Part shown: piece by piece, positions 34,991 to 44,157 of the stretch
Layout: every line of letters starts with the position of its first letter
Position numbering within the stretch: the stretch's first letter is position 1
NCBI RefSeq assembly: GCF_020297485.1
Contig: NZ_JAIWZC010000002.1
Location: forward strand, 124,001 to 188,000
Direction of reading: 5' to 3'
Length of the DNA stretch: 64,000 nt
DNA from: Enterocloster clostridioformis
GTDB taxonomy: Bacteria > Bacillota > Clostridia > Lachnospirales > Lachnospiraceae
Notes under the pieces: generated by a model
What the model was told of the DNA's origin: nothing
Database searches by the model: none
The model's input: only the letters and a program-made list of their open reading frames with translations
Made by a program: the position numbers and the translations under genes

Positions 34991-35869
34991 CTAGTGGATT
35001 GCATCCTCAAAGAATTCGTATGCTTCTTTATCCGTAAATCCTTCATGCACAATCTTTCCGATTGCTGCCGCCATCTCCAGCGAGTGAACACTCTGAAAAA
35101 TATTTCTTCCCATATCCACGCCATGGGCTCCGCCGCTTATTGCATTGTAAGCCAGGGTCAGGGCTTCCTTCTCCGGAAGCTTCTTGCCGCCTGCCACTAC
35201 GATGGGAACCGGGCATGCCGCCACAACTTCTTCAAAGTTTTCACAGTAATAGGTTTTAATGATGTTGGCTCCCATTTCAGCAACAATTCGGGTAGCCAGC
35301 TTGAAGAAACGGTCCGTGCGCTCCATCTGTTTGCCCACGGCCACAACGCCCATGGTAGGGATGCTGTATCTCATTCCCAGATTGATTGCCTTTGAAAGGT
35401 TCTCAATACTGGACAGCTGTCCGTCGGCGCCGATGAAGGTCTGGATTGCCATACAGTCTGCATTCATACGGATTGCGTCCTCAATATCAACCGCCAGGAT
35501 TTCATGGGACAGGTCGTCGTTCAGCATGGAGGAACCGGAGGTGGAGCGAAGGGCAATGCCCTTGCCGCACGCTGGTGTCACGCATGAACGCAGAGCGCCT
35601 CTGGTCCCCATAAGTACATCCACATAGGGAAGTAGCTTAGGAATCACCAAATCCAGACGCTCCAGTCCGGCAGTTGACCCCATAAAGTATCCATGGTCAA
35701 AGGCGAACATAACCGTGTTCCCACTTTGGGGATTAAAAATGTTGGACAGATGTTTTTTCATTCCCCAGTCCAGGTTGTTTGCTCCTTTAACATAGAAGCC
35801 ATCGTTATTTGCAAAGGGTACATCTACGTGGTAATCCTTCGCAACCTTTACACCTTCCAAATCAGCCAT
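34991..35869 (-). CDS. lsrF: 3-hydroxy-5-phosphonooxypentane-2,4-dione thiolase LsrF
   Basis: 292 residues of the DeoC/FbaB aldolase family. Landmarks are FAFDHGYFMGST near residue 54, the run DVLMGTRGALRSC, and VVAGGKKLPEKEAL. LsrF degrades phosphorylated autoinducer-2 to dihydroxyacetone phosphate and acetyl-CoA. ATG 35869 follows AAGGAG; a TTG at 35875 is the alternative. Last gene of the lsr transport operon. Confidence 0.93.
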   Translation of the reverse strand: MADLEGVKVAKDYHVDVPFANNDGFYVKGANNLDWGMKKHLSNIFNPQSGNTVMFAFDHGYFMGSTAGLERLDLVIPKLLPYVDVLMGTRGALRSCVTPACGKGIALRSTSGSSMLNDDLSHEILAVDIEDAIRMNADCMAIQTFIGADGQLSSIENLSKAINLGMRYSIPTMGVVAVGKQMERTDRFFKLATRIVAEMGANIIKTYYCENFEEVVAACPVPIVVAGGKKLPEKEALTLAYNAISGGAHGVDMGRNIFQSVHSLEMAAAIGKIVHEGFTDKEAYEFFEDAIH

Positions 35870-35922
35870 AATCAAAAATCTCCTTCCAATTCAATTAATA
35901 CAATTTTGATTGATTTTTAAGC

Positions 35923-37092
35923 TTAGAAGTTATAATCATTCATATTATCTGCGTTAAATACGGTGCGTTCCGGCAGCAGTACAACGCCGTTGTTTACCTC
36001 TGCGGTAGATGCGCCTTCAACCAGGCTGTCATTAGGCATAACCTCTACCTCGCCGATGTCAGGGATATTAATCTTGTCGCCTACATGTACTTCATTGCCT
36101 GCTGCAAGGTAAGCTGCAAGGTAGCAGCCCATTGCGCCCTGTACGCCGCAGTCCCAGAGGCCCCACTGCTCGATTACGCCTGCTGCACAGTAATCCTTAA
36201 TGGACATAGGAGATGCAAAACCTGTAATTGTAACGTCGTCCTTGGTCAGCCCCTTGTTCTGAGCTGCCTTGCACTGTCCCGGAAGCGCGGTGGAGTCGTT
36301 GCAGATGATCAGGTCAATGTCAGAGTGTGCTTCCAGAATGGATGCGCCGATGGAAACCGCCTTCTCTGCATCCTGCTCTGAATAATAGTTGTCAGGAGCT
36401 ACATTTTCCCAGTTCGGGAAGTTTTCTTTGATATAGGCTTCGCCTGCTACCTGCCAGGAGTTCTGGTCGGCAACTGTTGCCTGTGAATAATGCCAGCAAT
36501 ATTTGATGGTATCTTTTTTGGTGTCTTTGCCGCGGTTGGTCAGGGAATCAGCACCCATATCAACCAGCATTTTACCTAACAGTTCCGGTGTTCCCTGGCT
36601 GACCATAAGGGTACGTGCTGTATCGGAAACATCTGAATCCCATGTAACAACGGTAACGCCTGCGTCCCTTGCCTCTGTCAGTGCAGAATCCAGTCCGGTT
36701 GCGTCAACAGATGAAATACAGATTGCATCCACGCCGCTGGCCACTGCGTTGTTGATTACGTTAACCTGGTCTGCAACCGCCGCATTGGCGCTGCCCTGAT
36801 AGTCAACGGTAAAGCCCCAGCCTTTGGAATACTCCTGTGCGCCGTTGTTGGCGGACTCAAAGAATGCGTTTCCTGTCAGCTTTGGAACAAAGGCAACTGT
36901 CATGCCGGCAACATCTGCACCTGCTGCGGGAGCTGCCGCCTCTGTCTTGCCCTCTTCTGCCTTGCTCTGTGCAGCCTCTGCCTTTGCCTCTGTTGCAGGC
37001 GCCGCTGCCGTAGCAGCAGTACCGCCTCCGCAGCCTGCCAGTGAAACTGTCATTGCTCCTGCAAGAACCACTGATAACCATTTTTTCTTCAT
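35923..37092 (-). CDS. lsrB: Autoinducer-2 ABC transporter substrate-binding lipoprotein LsrB
   Basis: 389 residues. Lipoprotein signal MTVSLAGCGGG, an Ala/Glu/Lys linker, then a type I periplasmic-binding fold (MTVAFVPKLTGNAFFESANN, ICISSVDATGLDSALTEA, VTWDSDVSD, LIICNDSTALPG, ITGFASPMSI). KLTGNAFFES and DSD..D are typical of LsrB ligand-binding positions. It captures AI-2 outside the cell for LsrACD. Confidence 0.92.
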   Translation of the reverse strand: MKKKWLSVVLAGAMTVSLAGCGGGTAATAAAPATEAKAEAAQSKAEEGKTEAAAPAAGADVAGMTVAFVPKLTGNAFFESANNGAQEYSKGWGFTVDYQGSANAAVADQVNVINNAVASGVDAICISSVDATGLDSALTEARDAGVTVVTWDSDVSDTARTLMVSQGTPELLGKMLVDMGADSLTNRGKDTKKDTIKYCWHYSQATVADQNSWQVAGEAYIKENFPNWENVAPDNYYSEQDAEKAVSIGASILEAHSDIDLIICNDSTALPGQCKAAQNKGLTKDDVTITGFASPMSIKDYCAAGVIEQWGLWDCGVQGAMGCYLAAYLAAGNEVHVGDKINIPDIGEVEVMPNDSLVEGASTAEVNNGVVLLPERTVFNADNMNDYNF

Positions 37093-37170
37093 AACATTGT
37101 TCCTCCTTAAATTATTTATGATTGTTTTGTTATCGCATTTTCAGGGAAATTCTGTTCCCGTAATACTTCT

Positions 37171-38160
37171 CTAATTCTTCTTCCTGCGGAACATGGCGAT
37201 TACCTTCTGGTTATTGGCCAGGGAACGGCCAACCACCACCACCAGGAGAATCAGTCCAACCGGGATATCCAGGTACTGCTGGTTTACCTTGAAGCAGAGC
37301 GGGAGCCCGAATCTTAATACTCCAATCACCACCGCTGCCAGGGCTGTTCCGGGAACGCTTCCCTTACCCCCGGTGCTCAAGGTTCCTCCCAGCACCACGG
37401 CTGTGATGATAGGCATGGTCAGGGTCGCTCCGATATCACTTTTGGCAGTGCCCAGATAGGAGGTGAGGACAATGCCGGCCACCGCCGCACTCATGGCCGA
37501 CAGCACATAGGTGCTCATGATCACCAGCCTGCTGTTGATGCCGGAATACTCTGCCGCATTCTGGTTTACACCAATCAGGAAAATCTGTCGTCCGTATTTC
37601 GTCCTATGCAAAAGGATGTAGGCAATGACTGCCAGCACCAGGAAAATCAGCACCTGGCTGGGTATGACCCCAAACAGTTTGAACTTGGTAATCCTGATAA
37701 AGCTGTCGGGGAATCCGTTGATACCCTTATAGCTTTCAGTAGCCGACAGGTTGGATACCAGCAGCGCAATGCCTGAAAACAGGAAGCTTCCGCCCAGCGT
37801 GACCACCATGGGCTGTACGCCGCAGTACGCCACAAAATATCCGGACAGGGCACCGCACAGCGCTGCAACTACAATTCCCAGTACTGCCGCTGCCCAGATA
37901 TTGAGCCCCCAGTCCTGCCAGGATACGCCGAGAACAATGGAGGTCAGTCCTACAATGGAACCGGCCTGGATATCAATTCCTCCTGTAATCATGACAAAGG
38001 TAACAAACAAGGAAATGATACAGATGGATATCATATCATTGATGCTTCCGAACAGTACACGTGGCATCAGGAATTTATTGTTGGCTGCTGCAAATATTAC
38101 AAACTCCAGGACCAGAATACAGAGCAGAACGGTCTCCCAGCTTTTTAATGCCTTTTTCAT
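37171..38160 (-). CDS. lsrD: Autoinducer-2 ABC transporter permease LsrD
   Basis: 329 residues with about 9 helices and BPD_transp_2 motifs (FVMITGGIDIQAGSIVGL, GVQPMVVTLGGSFLFSG, MPIITAVVLGGTLSTGG). It pairs with LsrC. ATG 38160 overlaps the lsrC stop (ATGA) and has AGGAGGGG upstream; GTG 38163 is an alternative. Confidence 0.9.
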   Translation of the reverse strand: MKKALKSWETVLLCILVLEFVIFAAANNKFLMPRVLFGSINDMISICIISLFVTFVMITGGIDIQAGSIVGLTSIVLGVSWQDWGLNIWAAAVLGIVVAALCGALSGYFVAYCGVQPMVVTLGGSFLFSGIALLVSNLSATESYKGINGFPDSFIRITKFKLFGVIPSQVLIFLVLAVIAYILLHRTKYGRQIFLIGVNQNAAEYSGINSRLVIMSTYVLSAMSAAVAGIVLTSYLGTAKSDIGATLTMPIITAVVLGGTLSTGGKGSVPGTALAAVVIGVLRFGLPLCFKVNQQYLDIPVGLILLVVVVGRSLANNQKVIAMFRRKKN

Positions 38161-39176
38161 CACTGAACCCCTCCTTTTTTATCAGCGCCCGCCACTGTCC
38201 TCGCAGACAGTATCTGGTGCCTGTTCTTCAGGATGGCCCTGTTCTGTGTCACTGTATTGAGCACCACAATTGTAATGAGAAGGATGCCAGTGATGGTATT
38301 GTCATAGTCAGAAGAAAATCCCAGGAATACAAGAATCCTGCTGATAGAGGACATAATGATTGCGCCGATGGACGCGCCGATCAGGCTGCCCTGGCCTCCT
38401 GTCAGGCTTATACCTCCAAGAACACATGCCGCAATGGCTTTCATCTCGTAGCTGTTGCCTGCGGTGGGCGTGATGAAGCCGATACGCGACGTGTAAATCA
38501 TGCCGGCCGCTGCCGCAAAGACTCCGCTTAATATGTAAGCTGTAATTTTCGTCTGGGACGCAGGGATACCAACAAGGGTTGCTCCTGCCGCGTTATCGCC
38601 TACCGCGATAAAATACTTGCCCTTTTTAGTCTGCGTCAGGATCAGATGTCCCGCAATCACCGCCAGAATTGCCGCTGCATAAAACGTGGTGAGCTGTCCC
38701 GCAATCAGGGTATTGGACATCCTTGTGAACCCGGCGGGAAGGTTTTCCACCCATGCTCCCTTTGTAAATACGTAAATCAGGCCGCGGACAACACCGTTGA
38801 CACCAAGGGTAAATATAAGGGATGGGATCTGAAGCACCGACACTCCGAATCCGTTGACAAATCCGATGACTGCCCCGATGGCCAGCGCTGCCAGAATGGC
38901 CACGGCCCAGTTGGAACCGTCCCGCAGCAGCGTTGCTCCCACTGCAGCCGACATGCCCAGAGTTGCTCCCACCGAAACATCGATTTCTCCGGTCAGTATG
39001 ACAAAGGCGCTTCCCACTGCAAGCAAGGTAAAGACCACACTGTCATTGAAGCAGTTCAGGATTGACGTAGGCTGCCAGAAGCTTGGATTTACACAGCCTA
39101 CAACGAATATCAATGCTGCCAGAAATAAAAAACTGCTCATTTCATGGGTTTTCATTATTTTTTTCAATCGATTCAT
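38160..39176 (-). CDS. lsrC: Autoinducer-2 ABC transporter permease LsrC
   Basis: 338 residues, polytopic, with AFVILTGEIDVSVGATLGMS, LQIPSLIFTLGVNGVVRG and MKAIAACVLGGISLTGGQG. It forms the AI-2 channel with LsrD. Coupled by overlap to lsrD and 19 bp from lsrA. Confidence 0.9.
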   Translation of the reverse strand: MNRLKKIMKTHEMSSFLFLAALIFVVGCVNPSFWQPTSILNCFNDSVVFTLLAVGSAFVILTGEIDVSVGATLGMSAAVGATLLRDGSNWAVAILAALAIGAVIGFVNGFGVSVLQIPSLIFTLGVNGVVRGLIYVFTKGAWVENLPAGFTRMSNTLIAGQLTTFYAAAILAVIAGHLILTQTKKGKYFIAVGDNAAGATLVGIPASQTKITAYILSGVFAAAAGMIYTSRIGFITPTAGNSYEMKAIAACVLGGISLTGGQGSLIGASIGAIIMSSISRILVFLGFSSDYDNTITGILLITIVVLNTVTQNRAILKNRHQILSARTVAGADKKGGVQ

Positions 39177-39195
39177 GTCTCTCCACCTGCTTTCA

Positions 39196-40716
39196 TTATT
39201 CTGTCACACCAAAGGCTCCTGCCATCAGGCTGGCCTGGCTGATTTCCGACCTGGACAGTTCACCTTTGATCCGCCCGGAAAACACCACCACCGCCCGGTC
39301 CGAAAGCTCCACGATTTCTTCCATATCGGAGGAGATGAGCATAATCGCCACACCCTGGGCCTTCAGTTTATGAATAATGGAATACACATCTCCCCGCGCC
39401 GCAGCGTCAATACCGCGGGTGGGTTCATCCAGAATCACCAGCTTGGGATTGGTTGAGAGCGAACGTCCGATAATGATTTTCTGCTGGTTTCCTCCCGAAA
39501 GGCTTCCTGCTGTCTGATCCTGCCCCGTAACCTTGATGCGGAAGTCGTCAATGCAGCGTCCGGCAACCTCCCTTTCTGCTTTTTTATTCAGAAAGAATCC
39601 TCCCATCTTCTTGTCTCTTAATAGGGAAGAGGTGGTGTTGGCAGCCACATCGCTGATTGCGAACAGTCCGTTGAGCCTCCGGTCCTCGGGCACATAGTTG
39701 ATTCCTGCCTCCAGAACCCGGGCGGTGGAATGTCCTGTTATATCCTTTCCATCCAGAATCGCTTTTCCTTTTAAAACCTTGTCTCTTCCAAATATGGTTG
39801 TGGCAAGCTCCGTACGTCCGGCGCCGACAACCCCGGCCACTCCCAGCACCTCCCCCGGGTACACCTTGAGGTTTACATCCTCAAATCCGTATCCGGAGTA
39901 ATCCTGAAGTTCAAACACAGGTTTCAGTCCTTCATAATTAATGGCTTTTTCCTCCGCCTTCCCATCCTTGATATCCGCCTCATCCATATTGGGAGGAAGG
40001 AGTCCCTTTACCAGCATTTCCCTGGTGAAGTCCGATACGCGTCCTTTTAATGTGATAATTCCGTCCCTCATAATCGCCACGTGGGTGGCAATCTGAAATA
40101 CCTCTGCCAGACGGTGTGTTATGTAAATGATGCCGATGCCTTTCTGTTTCAGGTCTTCTACGATTTTGAAGAGACTCTCTACTTCGTCAAATGTAAGTGC
40201 ACTGGTAGGTTCATCCAGGATCAGTACCCTGGCATTTCTCAAAAGTCCGCGCAGCAGCTCTACCAGCTGCTGTTCTGCTATGGAAAGGCTCATGGCTTTT
40301 CTGTTCAGGTTCAGGCGCCATCCGATGTCTTCCATAATCTGCAGCAGCCGCTTTCTCAAGATTCCTGACTTTTCCTTAAATCCAATGAGGACATTCTCTT
40401 CCACTGTCATGTTTGGAAAGAGCATAGGTTCCTGGGGTACCATATAGACGCCCTTGGACAGCACCACCGAAGGCTTGAAGGAATTGATCTTTTCACCTGC
40501 AATGACCAGCTCTCCTTCATCCGGCTGGTAAATACCCATGATGATTTTCATCAGAGTGCTCTTTCCAGCACCGTTTCCGCCTATCAAAGCCAGCACCTCG
40601 CCCTTGCCAACATCCAGATCAATTCCTTTTAATACTGCGTTCAAACCAAATGTCTTAAAGACGCCGCGGGCAGAAAGCAGCATTTCATTAGAATCACATG
40701 TCTCTGCTTGACTCAT
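39196..40716 (-). CDS. lsrA: Autoinducer-2 ABC transporter ATP-binding protein LsrA
   Basis: 506 residues with two ABC domains. First: GGNGAGKST, LSIAEQQLVELLRGLL, ILDEPTSAL. Second: GVVGAGRTELA, LSGGNQQKIIIG, ILDEPTRGIDAA. The degenerate signature of the first domain is normal for RbsA/LsrA. AAGGAGG precedes the start. First gene of lsrACDBF, facing away from lsrR. Confidence 0.93.
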   Translation of the reverse strand: MSQAETCDSNEMLLSARGVFKTFGLNAVLKGIDLDVGKGEVLALIGGNGAGKSTLMKIIMGIYQPDEGELVIAGEKINSFKPSVVLSKGVYMVPQEPMLFPNMTVEENVLIGFKEKSGILRKRLLQIMEDIGWRLNLNRKAMSLSIAEQQLVELLRGLLRNARVLILDEPTSALTFDEVESLFKIVEDLKQKGIGIIYITHRLAEVFQIATHVAIMRDGIITLKGRVSDFTREMLVKGLLPPNMDEADIKDGKAEEKAINYEGLKPVFELQDYSGYGFEDVNLKVYPGEVLGVAGVVGAGRTELATTIFGRDKVLKGKAILDGKDITGHSTARVLEAGINYVPEDRRLNGLFAISDVAANTTSSLLRDKKMGGFFLNKKAEREVAGRCIDDFRIKVTGQDQTAGSLSGGNQQKIIIGRSLSTNPKLVILDEPTRGIDAAARGDVYSIIHKLKAQGVAIMLISSDMEEIVELSDRAVVVFSGRIKGELSRSEISQASLMAGAFGVTE

Positions 40717-40784
40717 GTTTACCCTCCTTAGTGCATCTGTTTTTGATATTTTTGTTTATTGCTCAAACATTTGTAACACTTGTA

Positions 40785-40813
40785 AGTATACGTGAACGAG
40801 ATAAGTTTGTCAA
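40785..40813 (-). promoter_or_regulatory. Promoter of lsrACDBF
   Basis: Minus strand TTGACA (40808-40813), 17 bp, TATACT (40785-40790). A CAAACATTTGT motif sits just downstream at 40764-40774 and recurs in similar form beside lsrR, making it a candidate LsrR site. Confidence 0.85.
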
Positions 40814-40919
40814 GAGCTTTTAAGCATTTTAACCGTTTATCCCTCTATTTTTTTCATTTATTTTAGCATAATTACCCTCATTTTTTCTATTCTATGCCAA
40901 TTTCCTCCACTATTTATTA

Positions 40920-40948
40920 TTGACATTCATGTTTAGCTCTGATATACT
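40920..40948 (+). promoter_or_regulatory. Promoter of lsrR-lsrK
   Basis: TTGACA (40920-40925), 17 bp, TATACT (40943-40948). The same -10 and spacing as the divergent promoter. The operator-like dyad at 40930-40965 overlaps its spacer and -10, so binding there would repress lsrR itself. Confidence 0.85.
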
Positions 40949-40965
40949 AATCACAGAGTTAAACA
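40930..40965. promoter_or_regulatory. Operator-like dyad, candidate LsrR binding site
   Basis: TGTTTAGCTCTG (40930-40941) and CAGAGTTAAACA (40954-40965) form a 12-bp inverted repeat with one mismatch and a 12-bp spacer. Further TAAACATTT copies lie at about 40960-40968 and 40979-40987. Confidence 0.65.
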
Positions 40966-41025
40966 TTTTACCAAAATCTAAACATTTGTTTCCCGATACA
41001 AAAATTGGAGGTGCGTACGGTAGAT

Positions 41026-41940
41026 ATGAATTACGAAGATTCCCTGATTGTCAAAACAGCTTGGTACTATTATATAGAAAACATGACACAGCAGAAAATT
41101 TCCGAAAAGCTGGGCATATCCCGCATGAAAGTCATCAAACTATTGGATAAGGCGAAACAGACCGGGGTGATTCAATTTAAAATCTCGCCGGAGCGGAGCC
41201 AGCAGCTGATGATTGAGCAGAAGCTGACCACCCAATGGAATTTAAAGGACATCTTTGTGGTTCCCACGCCGCCAAGCGGTTCCAATCTGAATGAAACCAT
41301 TGCTCAGGCAGCCGCTATGTATATAGGTGACCGTCTGACAGAAAACATGTTTATCAACATGGGCTACGGAGACACCCCCAGCCGGGTGTTAAACCACCTG
41401 GCCACGATTGCAGAGACACCCATTTCCGTGGTATCCCTCACAGGAGGAGTCAGCTATTATCTGCCCAATATCCGTTCCAACATTTTTAATGCCAAGCTCT
41501 ATCTCTATCCGGCGCCGCTTCTCGTCTCTTCCAAGGAGATGTGCAAAGCCATGCGCAACGAGCCTCCCATTGAAGAGATTGCAAGAATGGTCCGTCTGGC
41601 AACCATGACAGTGGTCGGCATCGGAGCCATGAACGATGAGGCCACTATCATTTCCAACGGTATTTTAAACCAGAATGATTTCCTGTATCTTTCCATGCAG
41701 GGGGCAGTGGGCGACATCCTGACCCACTTCATTGATAAAGACGGAAAGCCGATTCACAGCGACGTGGAAGAGCGTCTTTTCAGCACGCCTCTGGAGACAT
41801 TAAAAAGTCTGAATAATGTTATAGGGATTTCGGGCGGCCCTCAGAAGGTGGAGGCTATCCGCGCAGCGTTAAGGGGCGGATATCTGGATGTGCTGATTAC
41901 GGATGAAGAAACAGCCATGCAGCTGATTGATTTAAGCTGA
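41026..41940 (+). CDS. lsrR: LsrR-type (SorC/DeoR family) transcriptional regulator
   Basis: 304 residues. The N-terminal helix-turn-helix at about 20-42 (MTQQKISEKLGISRMKVIKL) is followed by the SorC sugar-phosphate-sensing domain (NMGYGDTPSRVLNHLA, VVSLTGGVSYYLPN, VVGIGAMNDEATI, IGISGGPQKVEAIRAALRGG). It represses lsr genes until it binds phospho-AI-2. ATG 41026 is used; GGAGG lies 14 nt upstream, rather far, and an in-frame TTG at 41005 is the only earlier option. Confidence 0.9.
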   Translation: MNYEDSLIVKTAWYYYIENMTQQKISEKLGISRMKVIKLLDKAKQTGVIQFKISPERSQQLMIEQKLTTQWNLKDIFVVPTPPSGSNLNETIAQAAAMYIGDRLTENMFINMGYGDTPSRVLNHLATIAETPISVVSLTGGVSYYLPNIRSNIFNAKLYLYPAPLLVSSKEMCKAMRNEPPIEEIARMVRLATMTVVGIGAMNDEATIISNGILNQNDFLYLSMQGAVGDILTHFIDKDGKPIHSDVEERLFSTPLETLKSLNNVIGISGGPQKVEAIRAALRGGYLDVLITDEETAMQLIDLS

Positions 41941-41969
41941 CAAAGATTATGTAAAGGAGGAGTTTACAT

Positions 41970-43535
41970 ATGTCAAAGAATCATTTTCTTACAGTCGATG
42001 CCGGAACGGGAAGCGTTCGGGCCGTCCTGTTTGACTTGGAGGGCAACCAGACCGCATGCGTACAGCAGGAATGGGATCACAAGGAAGATCCCAGATACCC
42101 GGGCAGTATGGATTTTAACTGGGAATATAACTGGAAGCTGACCTGCGGATGCATCAAGGGCGTGTTGGAGCAGTCCGGCATTTCCCCGGATGACATTGCC
42201 GCGATTTCCACCACCTGCATGAGGGAGGGTATTGTACTCTACGACAAGGACGAACACGAAATCTGGGCCTGCGCCAATGTGGACGCAAGAAGCACGGACG
42301 AGGTCAGCCAGCTTAGAAAGGCATACCCCGGACTGGAACAGGAATTATACCTGGAATCCGGCCAGACCTATGCCCTGGACGCACTTCCCCGCCTGTTATG
42401 GGTCAGGAATAAAATGCCGGACGTCTACGAAAAGATTGCATATGTGGGAATGTTTAACGACTGGCTGATCCATAAGATGACCGGGATTCTGGCCGTGGAG
42501 CCGAGCAACGGCTCCACCACTGGACTATTCAGCCTCAAAAACAGATCCTGGGATTCCTCCATTGCCAGACGCTGCGGACTGCGCACCGACATGTTCCCTG
42601 AAGTAAGGGAATGCGGCTCCAGAGCCGGAACCGTGACCGCACAGTGCGAGGAACAGACAGGACTGGCCCAGGGAACGCCTGTGATTGTAGGCGGCGGCGA
42701 CGCGCAGCTGGGCTGTATCGGAGTAGGTGTTGTGAGGCCGAACCAGGCGGCTGTGTTCGGCGGAAGCTTCTGGCAGTATGAATACAATACAGCGGACGGC
42801 AGAACAGACGAGGAATGCAGAGTCCGGGTCAACTGCCACGCGGTGCCGAATGTATGGCAGTACGAAGCCCTGGCATTCAAGCCCGGCCTCGTGATGCGCT
42901 GGTTCCGGGACGGCTTCTGCCAGGCGGAAAAAGAGATTGCAAAGCTGAAGGGCACGGACCCCTATGATGTGATGAACGAGTACGCGAAGGACATTGCCGC
43001 AGGTTCCTACGGTATGATGTGTGTTTTCTCCGATGTTATGAACTTCATCAACTGGAAACACGCCTCACCTACCTTTACCAACTTCGAGCTGGATCCGGTG
43101 CGGTTTTCAAAATATACCTTCTACCGCGCAATCCTGGAAAATACAGCCATGGTAACCAAGGGCCATCTGGACCTGGTGCGCGAGGCAACCGGGAACCAGC
43201 CCGAGGATATCATTTTCGCCGGAGGCGCTTCCAAGAGCCCGCTGTGGTGCCAGATTTTATCCGATGTTCTGGGACTTCCGGTAAAGGTTCCGGCTGTCAA
43301 AGAAGCAACCGCCCTGGGCGCCGCGATTCTGGCAGGCTGCGGGGTCGGCATCTATAAAGATATGTCAGAAGCAGCAGAAAAACTGGTAAAATGGGATACC
43401 ACCTATGTTCCGGATTCCGCCAATCATCAGCTCTACTGTGAAATGTACGAACAATGGCGCAGCGTTTACAAGGCTTCGCTGAATCTGTGCAGCCAGAATC
43501 TGACGAGGAGCATGTGGGCTGCCCCGGGATTATAA
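41970..43535 (+). CDS. lsrK: Autoinducer-2 kinase LsrK
   Basis: 521 residues of the FGGY kinase family. TVDAGTGSVRAVLFDLEGN at the N-terminus, STTCMREGIVLYD, VIVGGGDAQLGCIGVG and the C-domain IIFAGGASKSPLWCQILSD. It phosphorylates imported AI-2, trapping it and creating the inducer for LsrR. AAAGGAGG precedes the ATG, 29 bp after lsrR. Confidence 0.93.
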   Translation: MSKNHFLTVDAGTGSVRAVLFDLEGNQTACVQQEWDHKEDPRYPGSMDFNWEYNWKLTCGCIKGVLEQSGISPDDIAAISTTCMREGIVLYDKDEHEIWACANVDARSTDEVSQLRKAYPGLEQELYLESGQTYALDALPRLLWVRNKMPDVYEKIAYVGMFNDWLIHKMTGILAVEPSNGSTTGLFSLKNRSWDSSIARRCGLRTDMFPEVRECGSRAGTVTAQCEEQTGLAQGTPVIVGGGDAQLGCIGVGVVRPNQAAVFGGSFWQYEYNTADGRTDEECRVRVNCHAVPNVWQYEALAFKPGLVMRWFRDGFCQAEKEIAKLKGTDPYDVMNEYAKDIAAGSYGMMCVFSDVMNFINWKHASPTFTNFELDPVRFSKYTFYRAILENTAMVTKGHLDLVREATGNQPEDIIFAGGASKSPLWCQILSDVLGLPVKVPAVKEATALGAAILAGCGVGIYKDMSEAAEKLVKWDTTYVPDSANHQLYCEMYEQWRSVYKASLNLCSQNLTRSMWAAPGL

Positions 43536-43555
43536 AACAGGAGGAATAGCAGAAA

Positions 43556-43933
43556 ATGTTTATTGTAAATGAAAATGAAAAAGAGTACCGTTTTGGGGAC
43601 AGCGGCCCCAAGTACCTGATGAAAGGCCCCAGAATGAATTTTGCCGTGGTCCAGTTCCAGTCAGGCCAGGATTTCAAGGCCCATTACCACAATATCATGG
43701 AGGAAGATTTCTTTATACTCGAGGGCGAAATCAATATCGTGGTGGACGGAACCGTACACCACTTAAAACAGGGCGACCTGATCCACATCGAACCGCTGGA
43801 AGTCCACTACTGCTTCAACCCATATGAGCGGACCGTGAAAATGATTTCCACTCTGGCTCCGTTCCAGGAGACGGATAAGGTGGAGATAGAGGATTATAAA
43901 TTTTATGAAAAGAGTGTCAGTCGGCAAGCGTAA
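43556..43933 (+). CDS. Small cupin-domain protein of the lsr operon
   Basis: 125 residues, one cupin barrel: metal-binding HYHNIMEEDFFILEGE (H, H, E) and the second motif GDLIHIEPLEVHYCFNP. It follows lsrK by 20 bp and is ended by a strong terminator, so it belongs to the lsrRK operon. Its reaction is unknown; acting on an AI-2 derivative, in place of LsrG which is absent, is a guess from position. Confidence 0.8.
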   Translation: MFIVNENEKEYRFGDSGPKYLMKGPRMNFAVVQFQSGQDFKAHYHNIMEEDFFILEGEINIVVDGTVHHLKQGDLIHIEPLEVHYCFNPYERTVKMISTLAPFQETDKVEIEDYKFYEKSVSRQA

Positions 43934-43940
43934 TATGACA

Positions 43941-43980
43941 GCAAAAGAGGGACTATCGGTGACGATGGTCCCTCTTTTGC
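43941..43980 (+). terminator. Terminator of lsrRK-cupin
   Basis: Perfect 13-bp stem GCAAAAGAGGGAC (43941-43953) / GTCCCTCTTTTGC (43968-43980). Confidence 0.85.
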
Positions 43981-44061
43981 GTTGAGCGGTAAAAGGCAAA
44001 ATCCACAGGGCTGCCTTATAAATACCTTCTTAATGTACTTCAAACTTTTTTTATAATTTTA

Positions 44062-44088
44062 TTAGCACTCACCTCTTGACAGTGCTAA
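44062..44088 (+). promoter_or_regulatory. CIRCE operator (HrcA site)
   Basis: TTAGCACTC (44062-44070), 9-bp spacer, CAGTGCTAA (44080-44088): one change from the consensus right arm GAGTGCTAA. It overlaps the -35 of the Hsp20 promoter, so HrcA binding would block transcription. Confidence 0.9.
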
Positions 44089-44103
44089 CAATCGTGTTAT
44101 AAT
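44076..44103 (+). promoter_or_regulatory. Promoter of the Hsp20 gene
   Basis: TTGACA (44076-44081), 16 bp, TATAAT (44098-44103), 55 bp before the start codon; embedded in the CIRCE element. Confidence 0.9.
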
Positions 44104-44157
44104 ACAAACATAAAGTAAATAAAAACAAACAGTTCTATGAGCGAGGAGGATATAACG

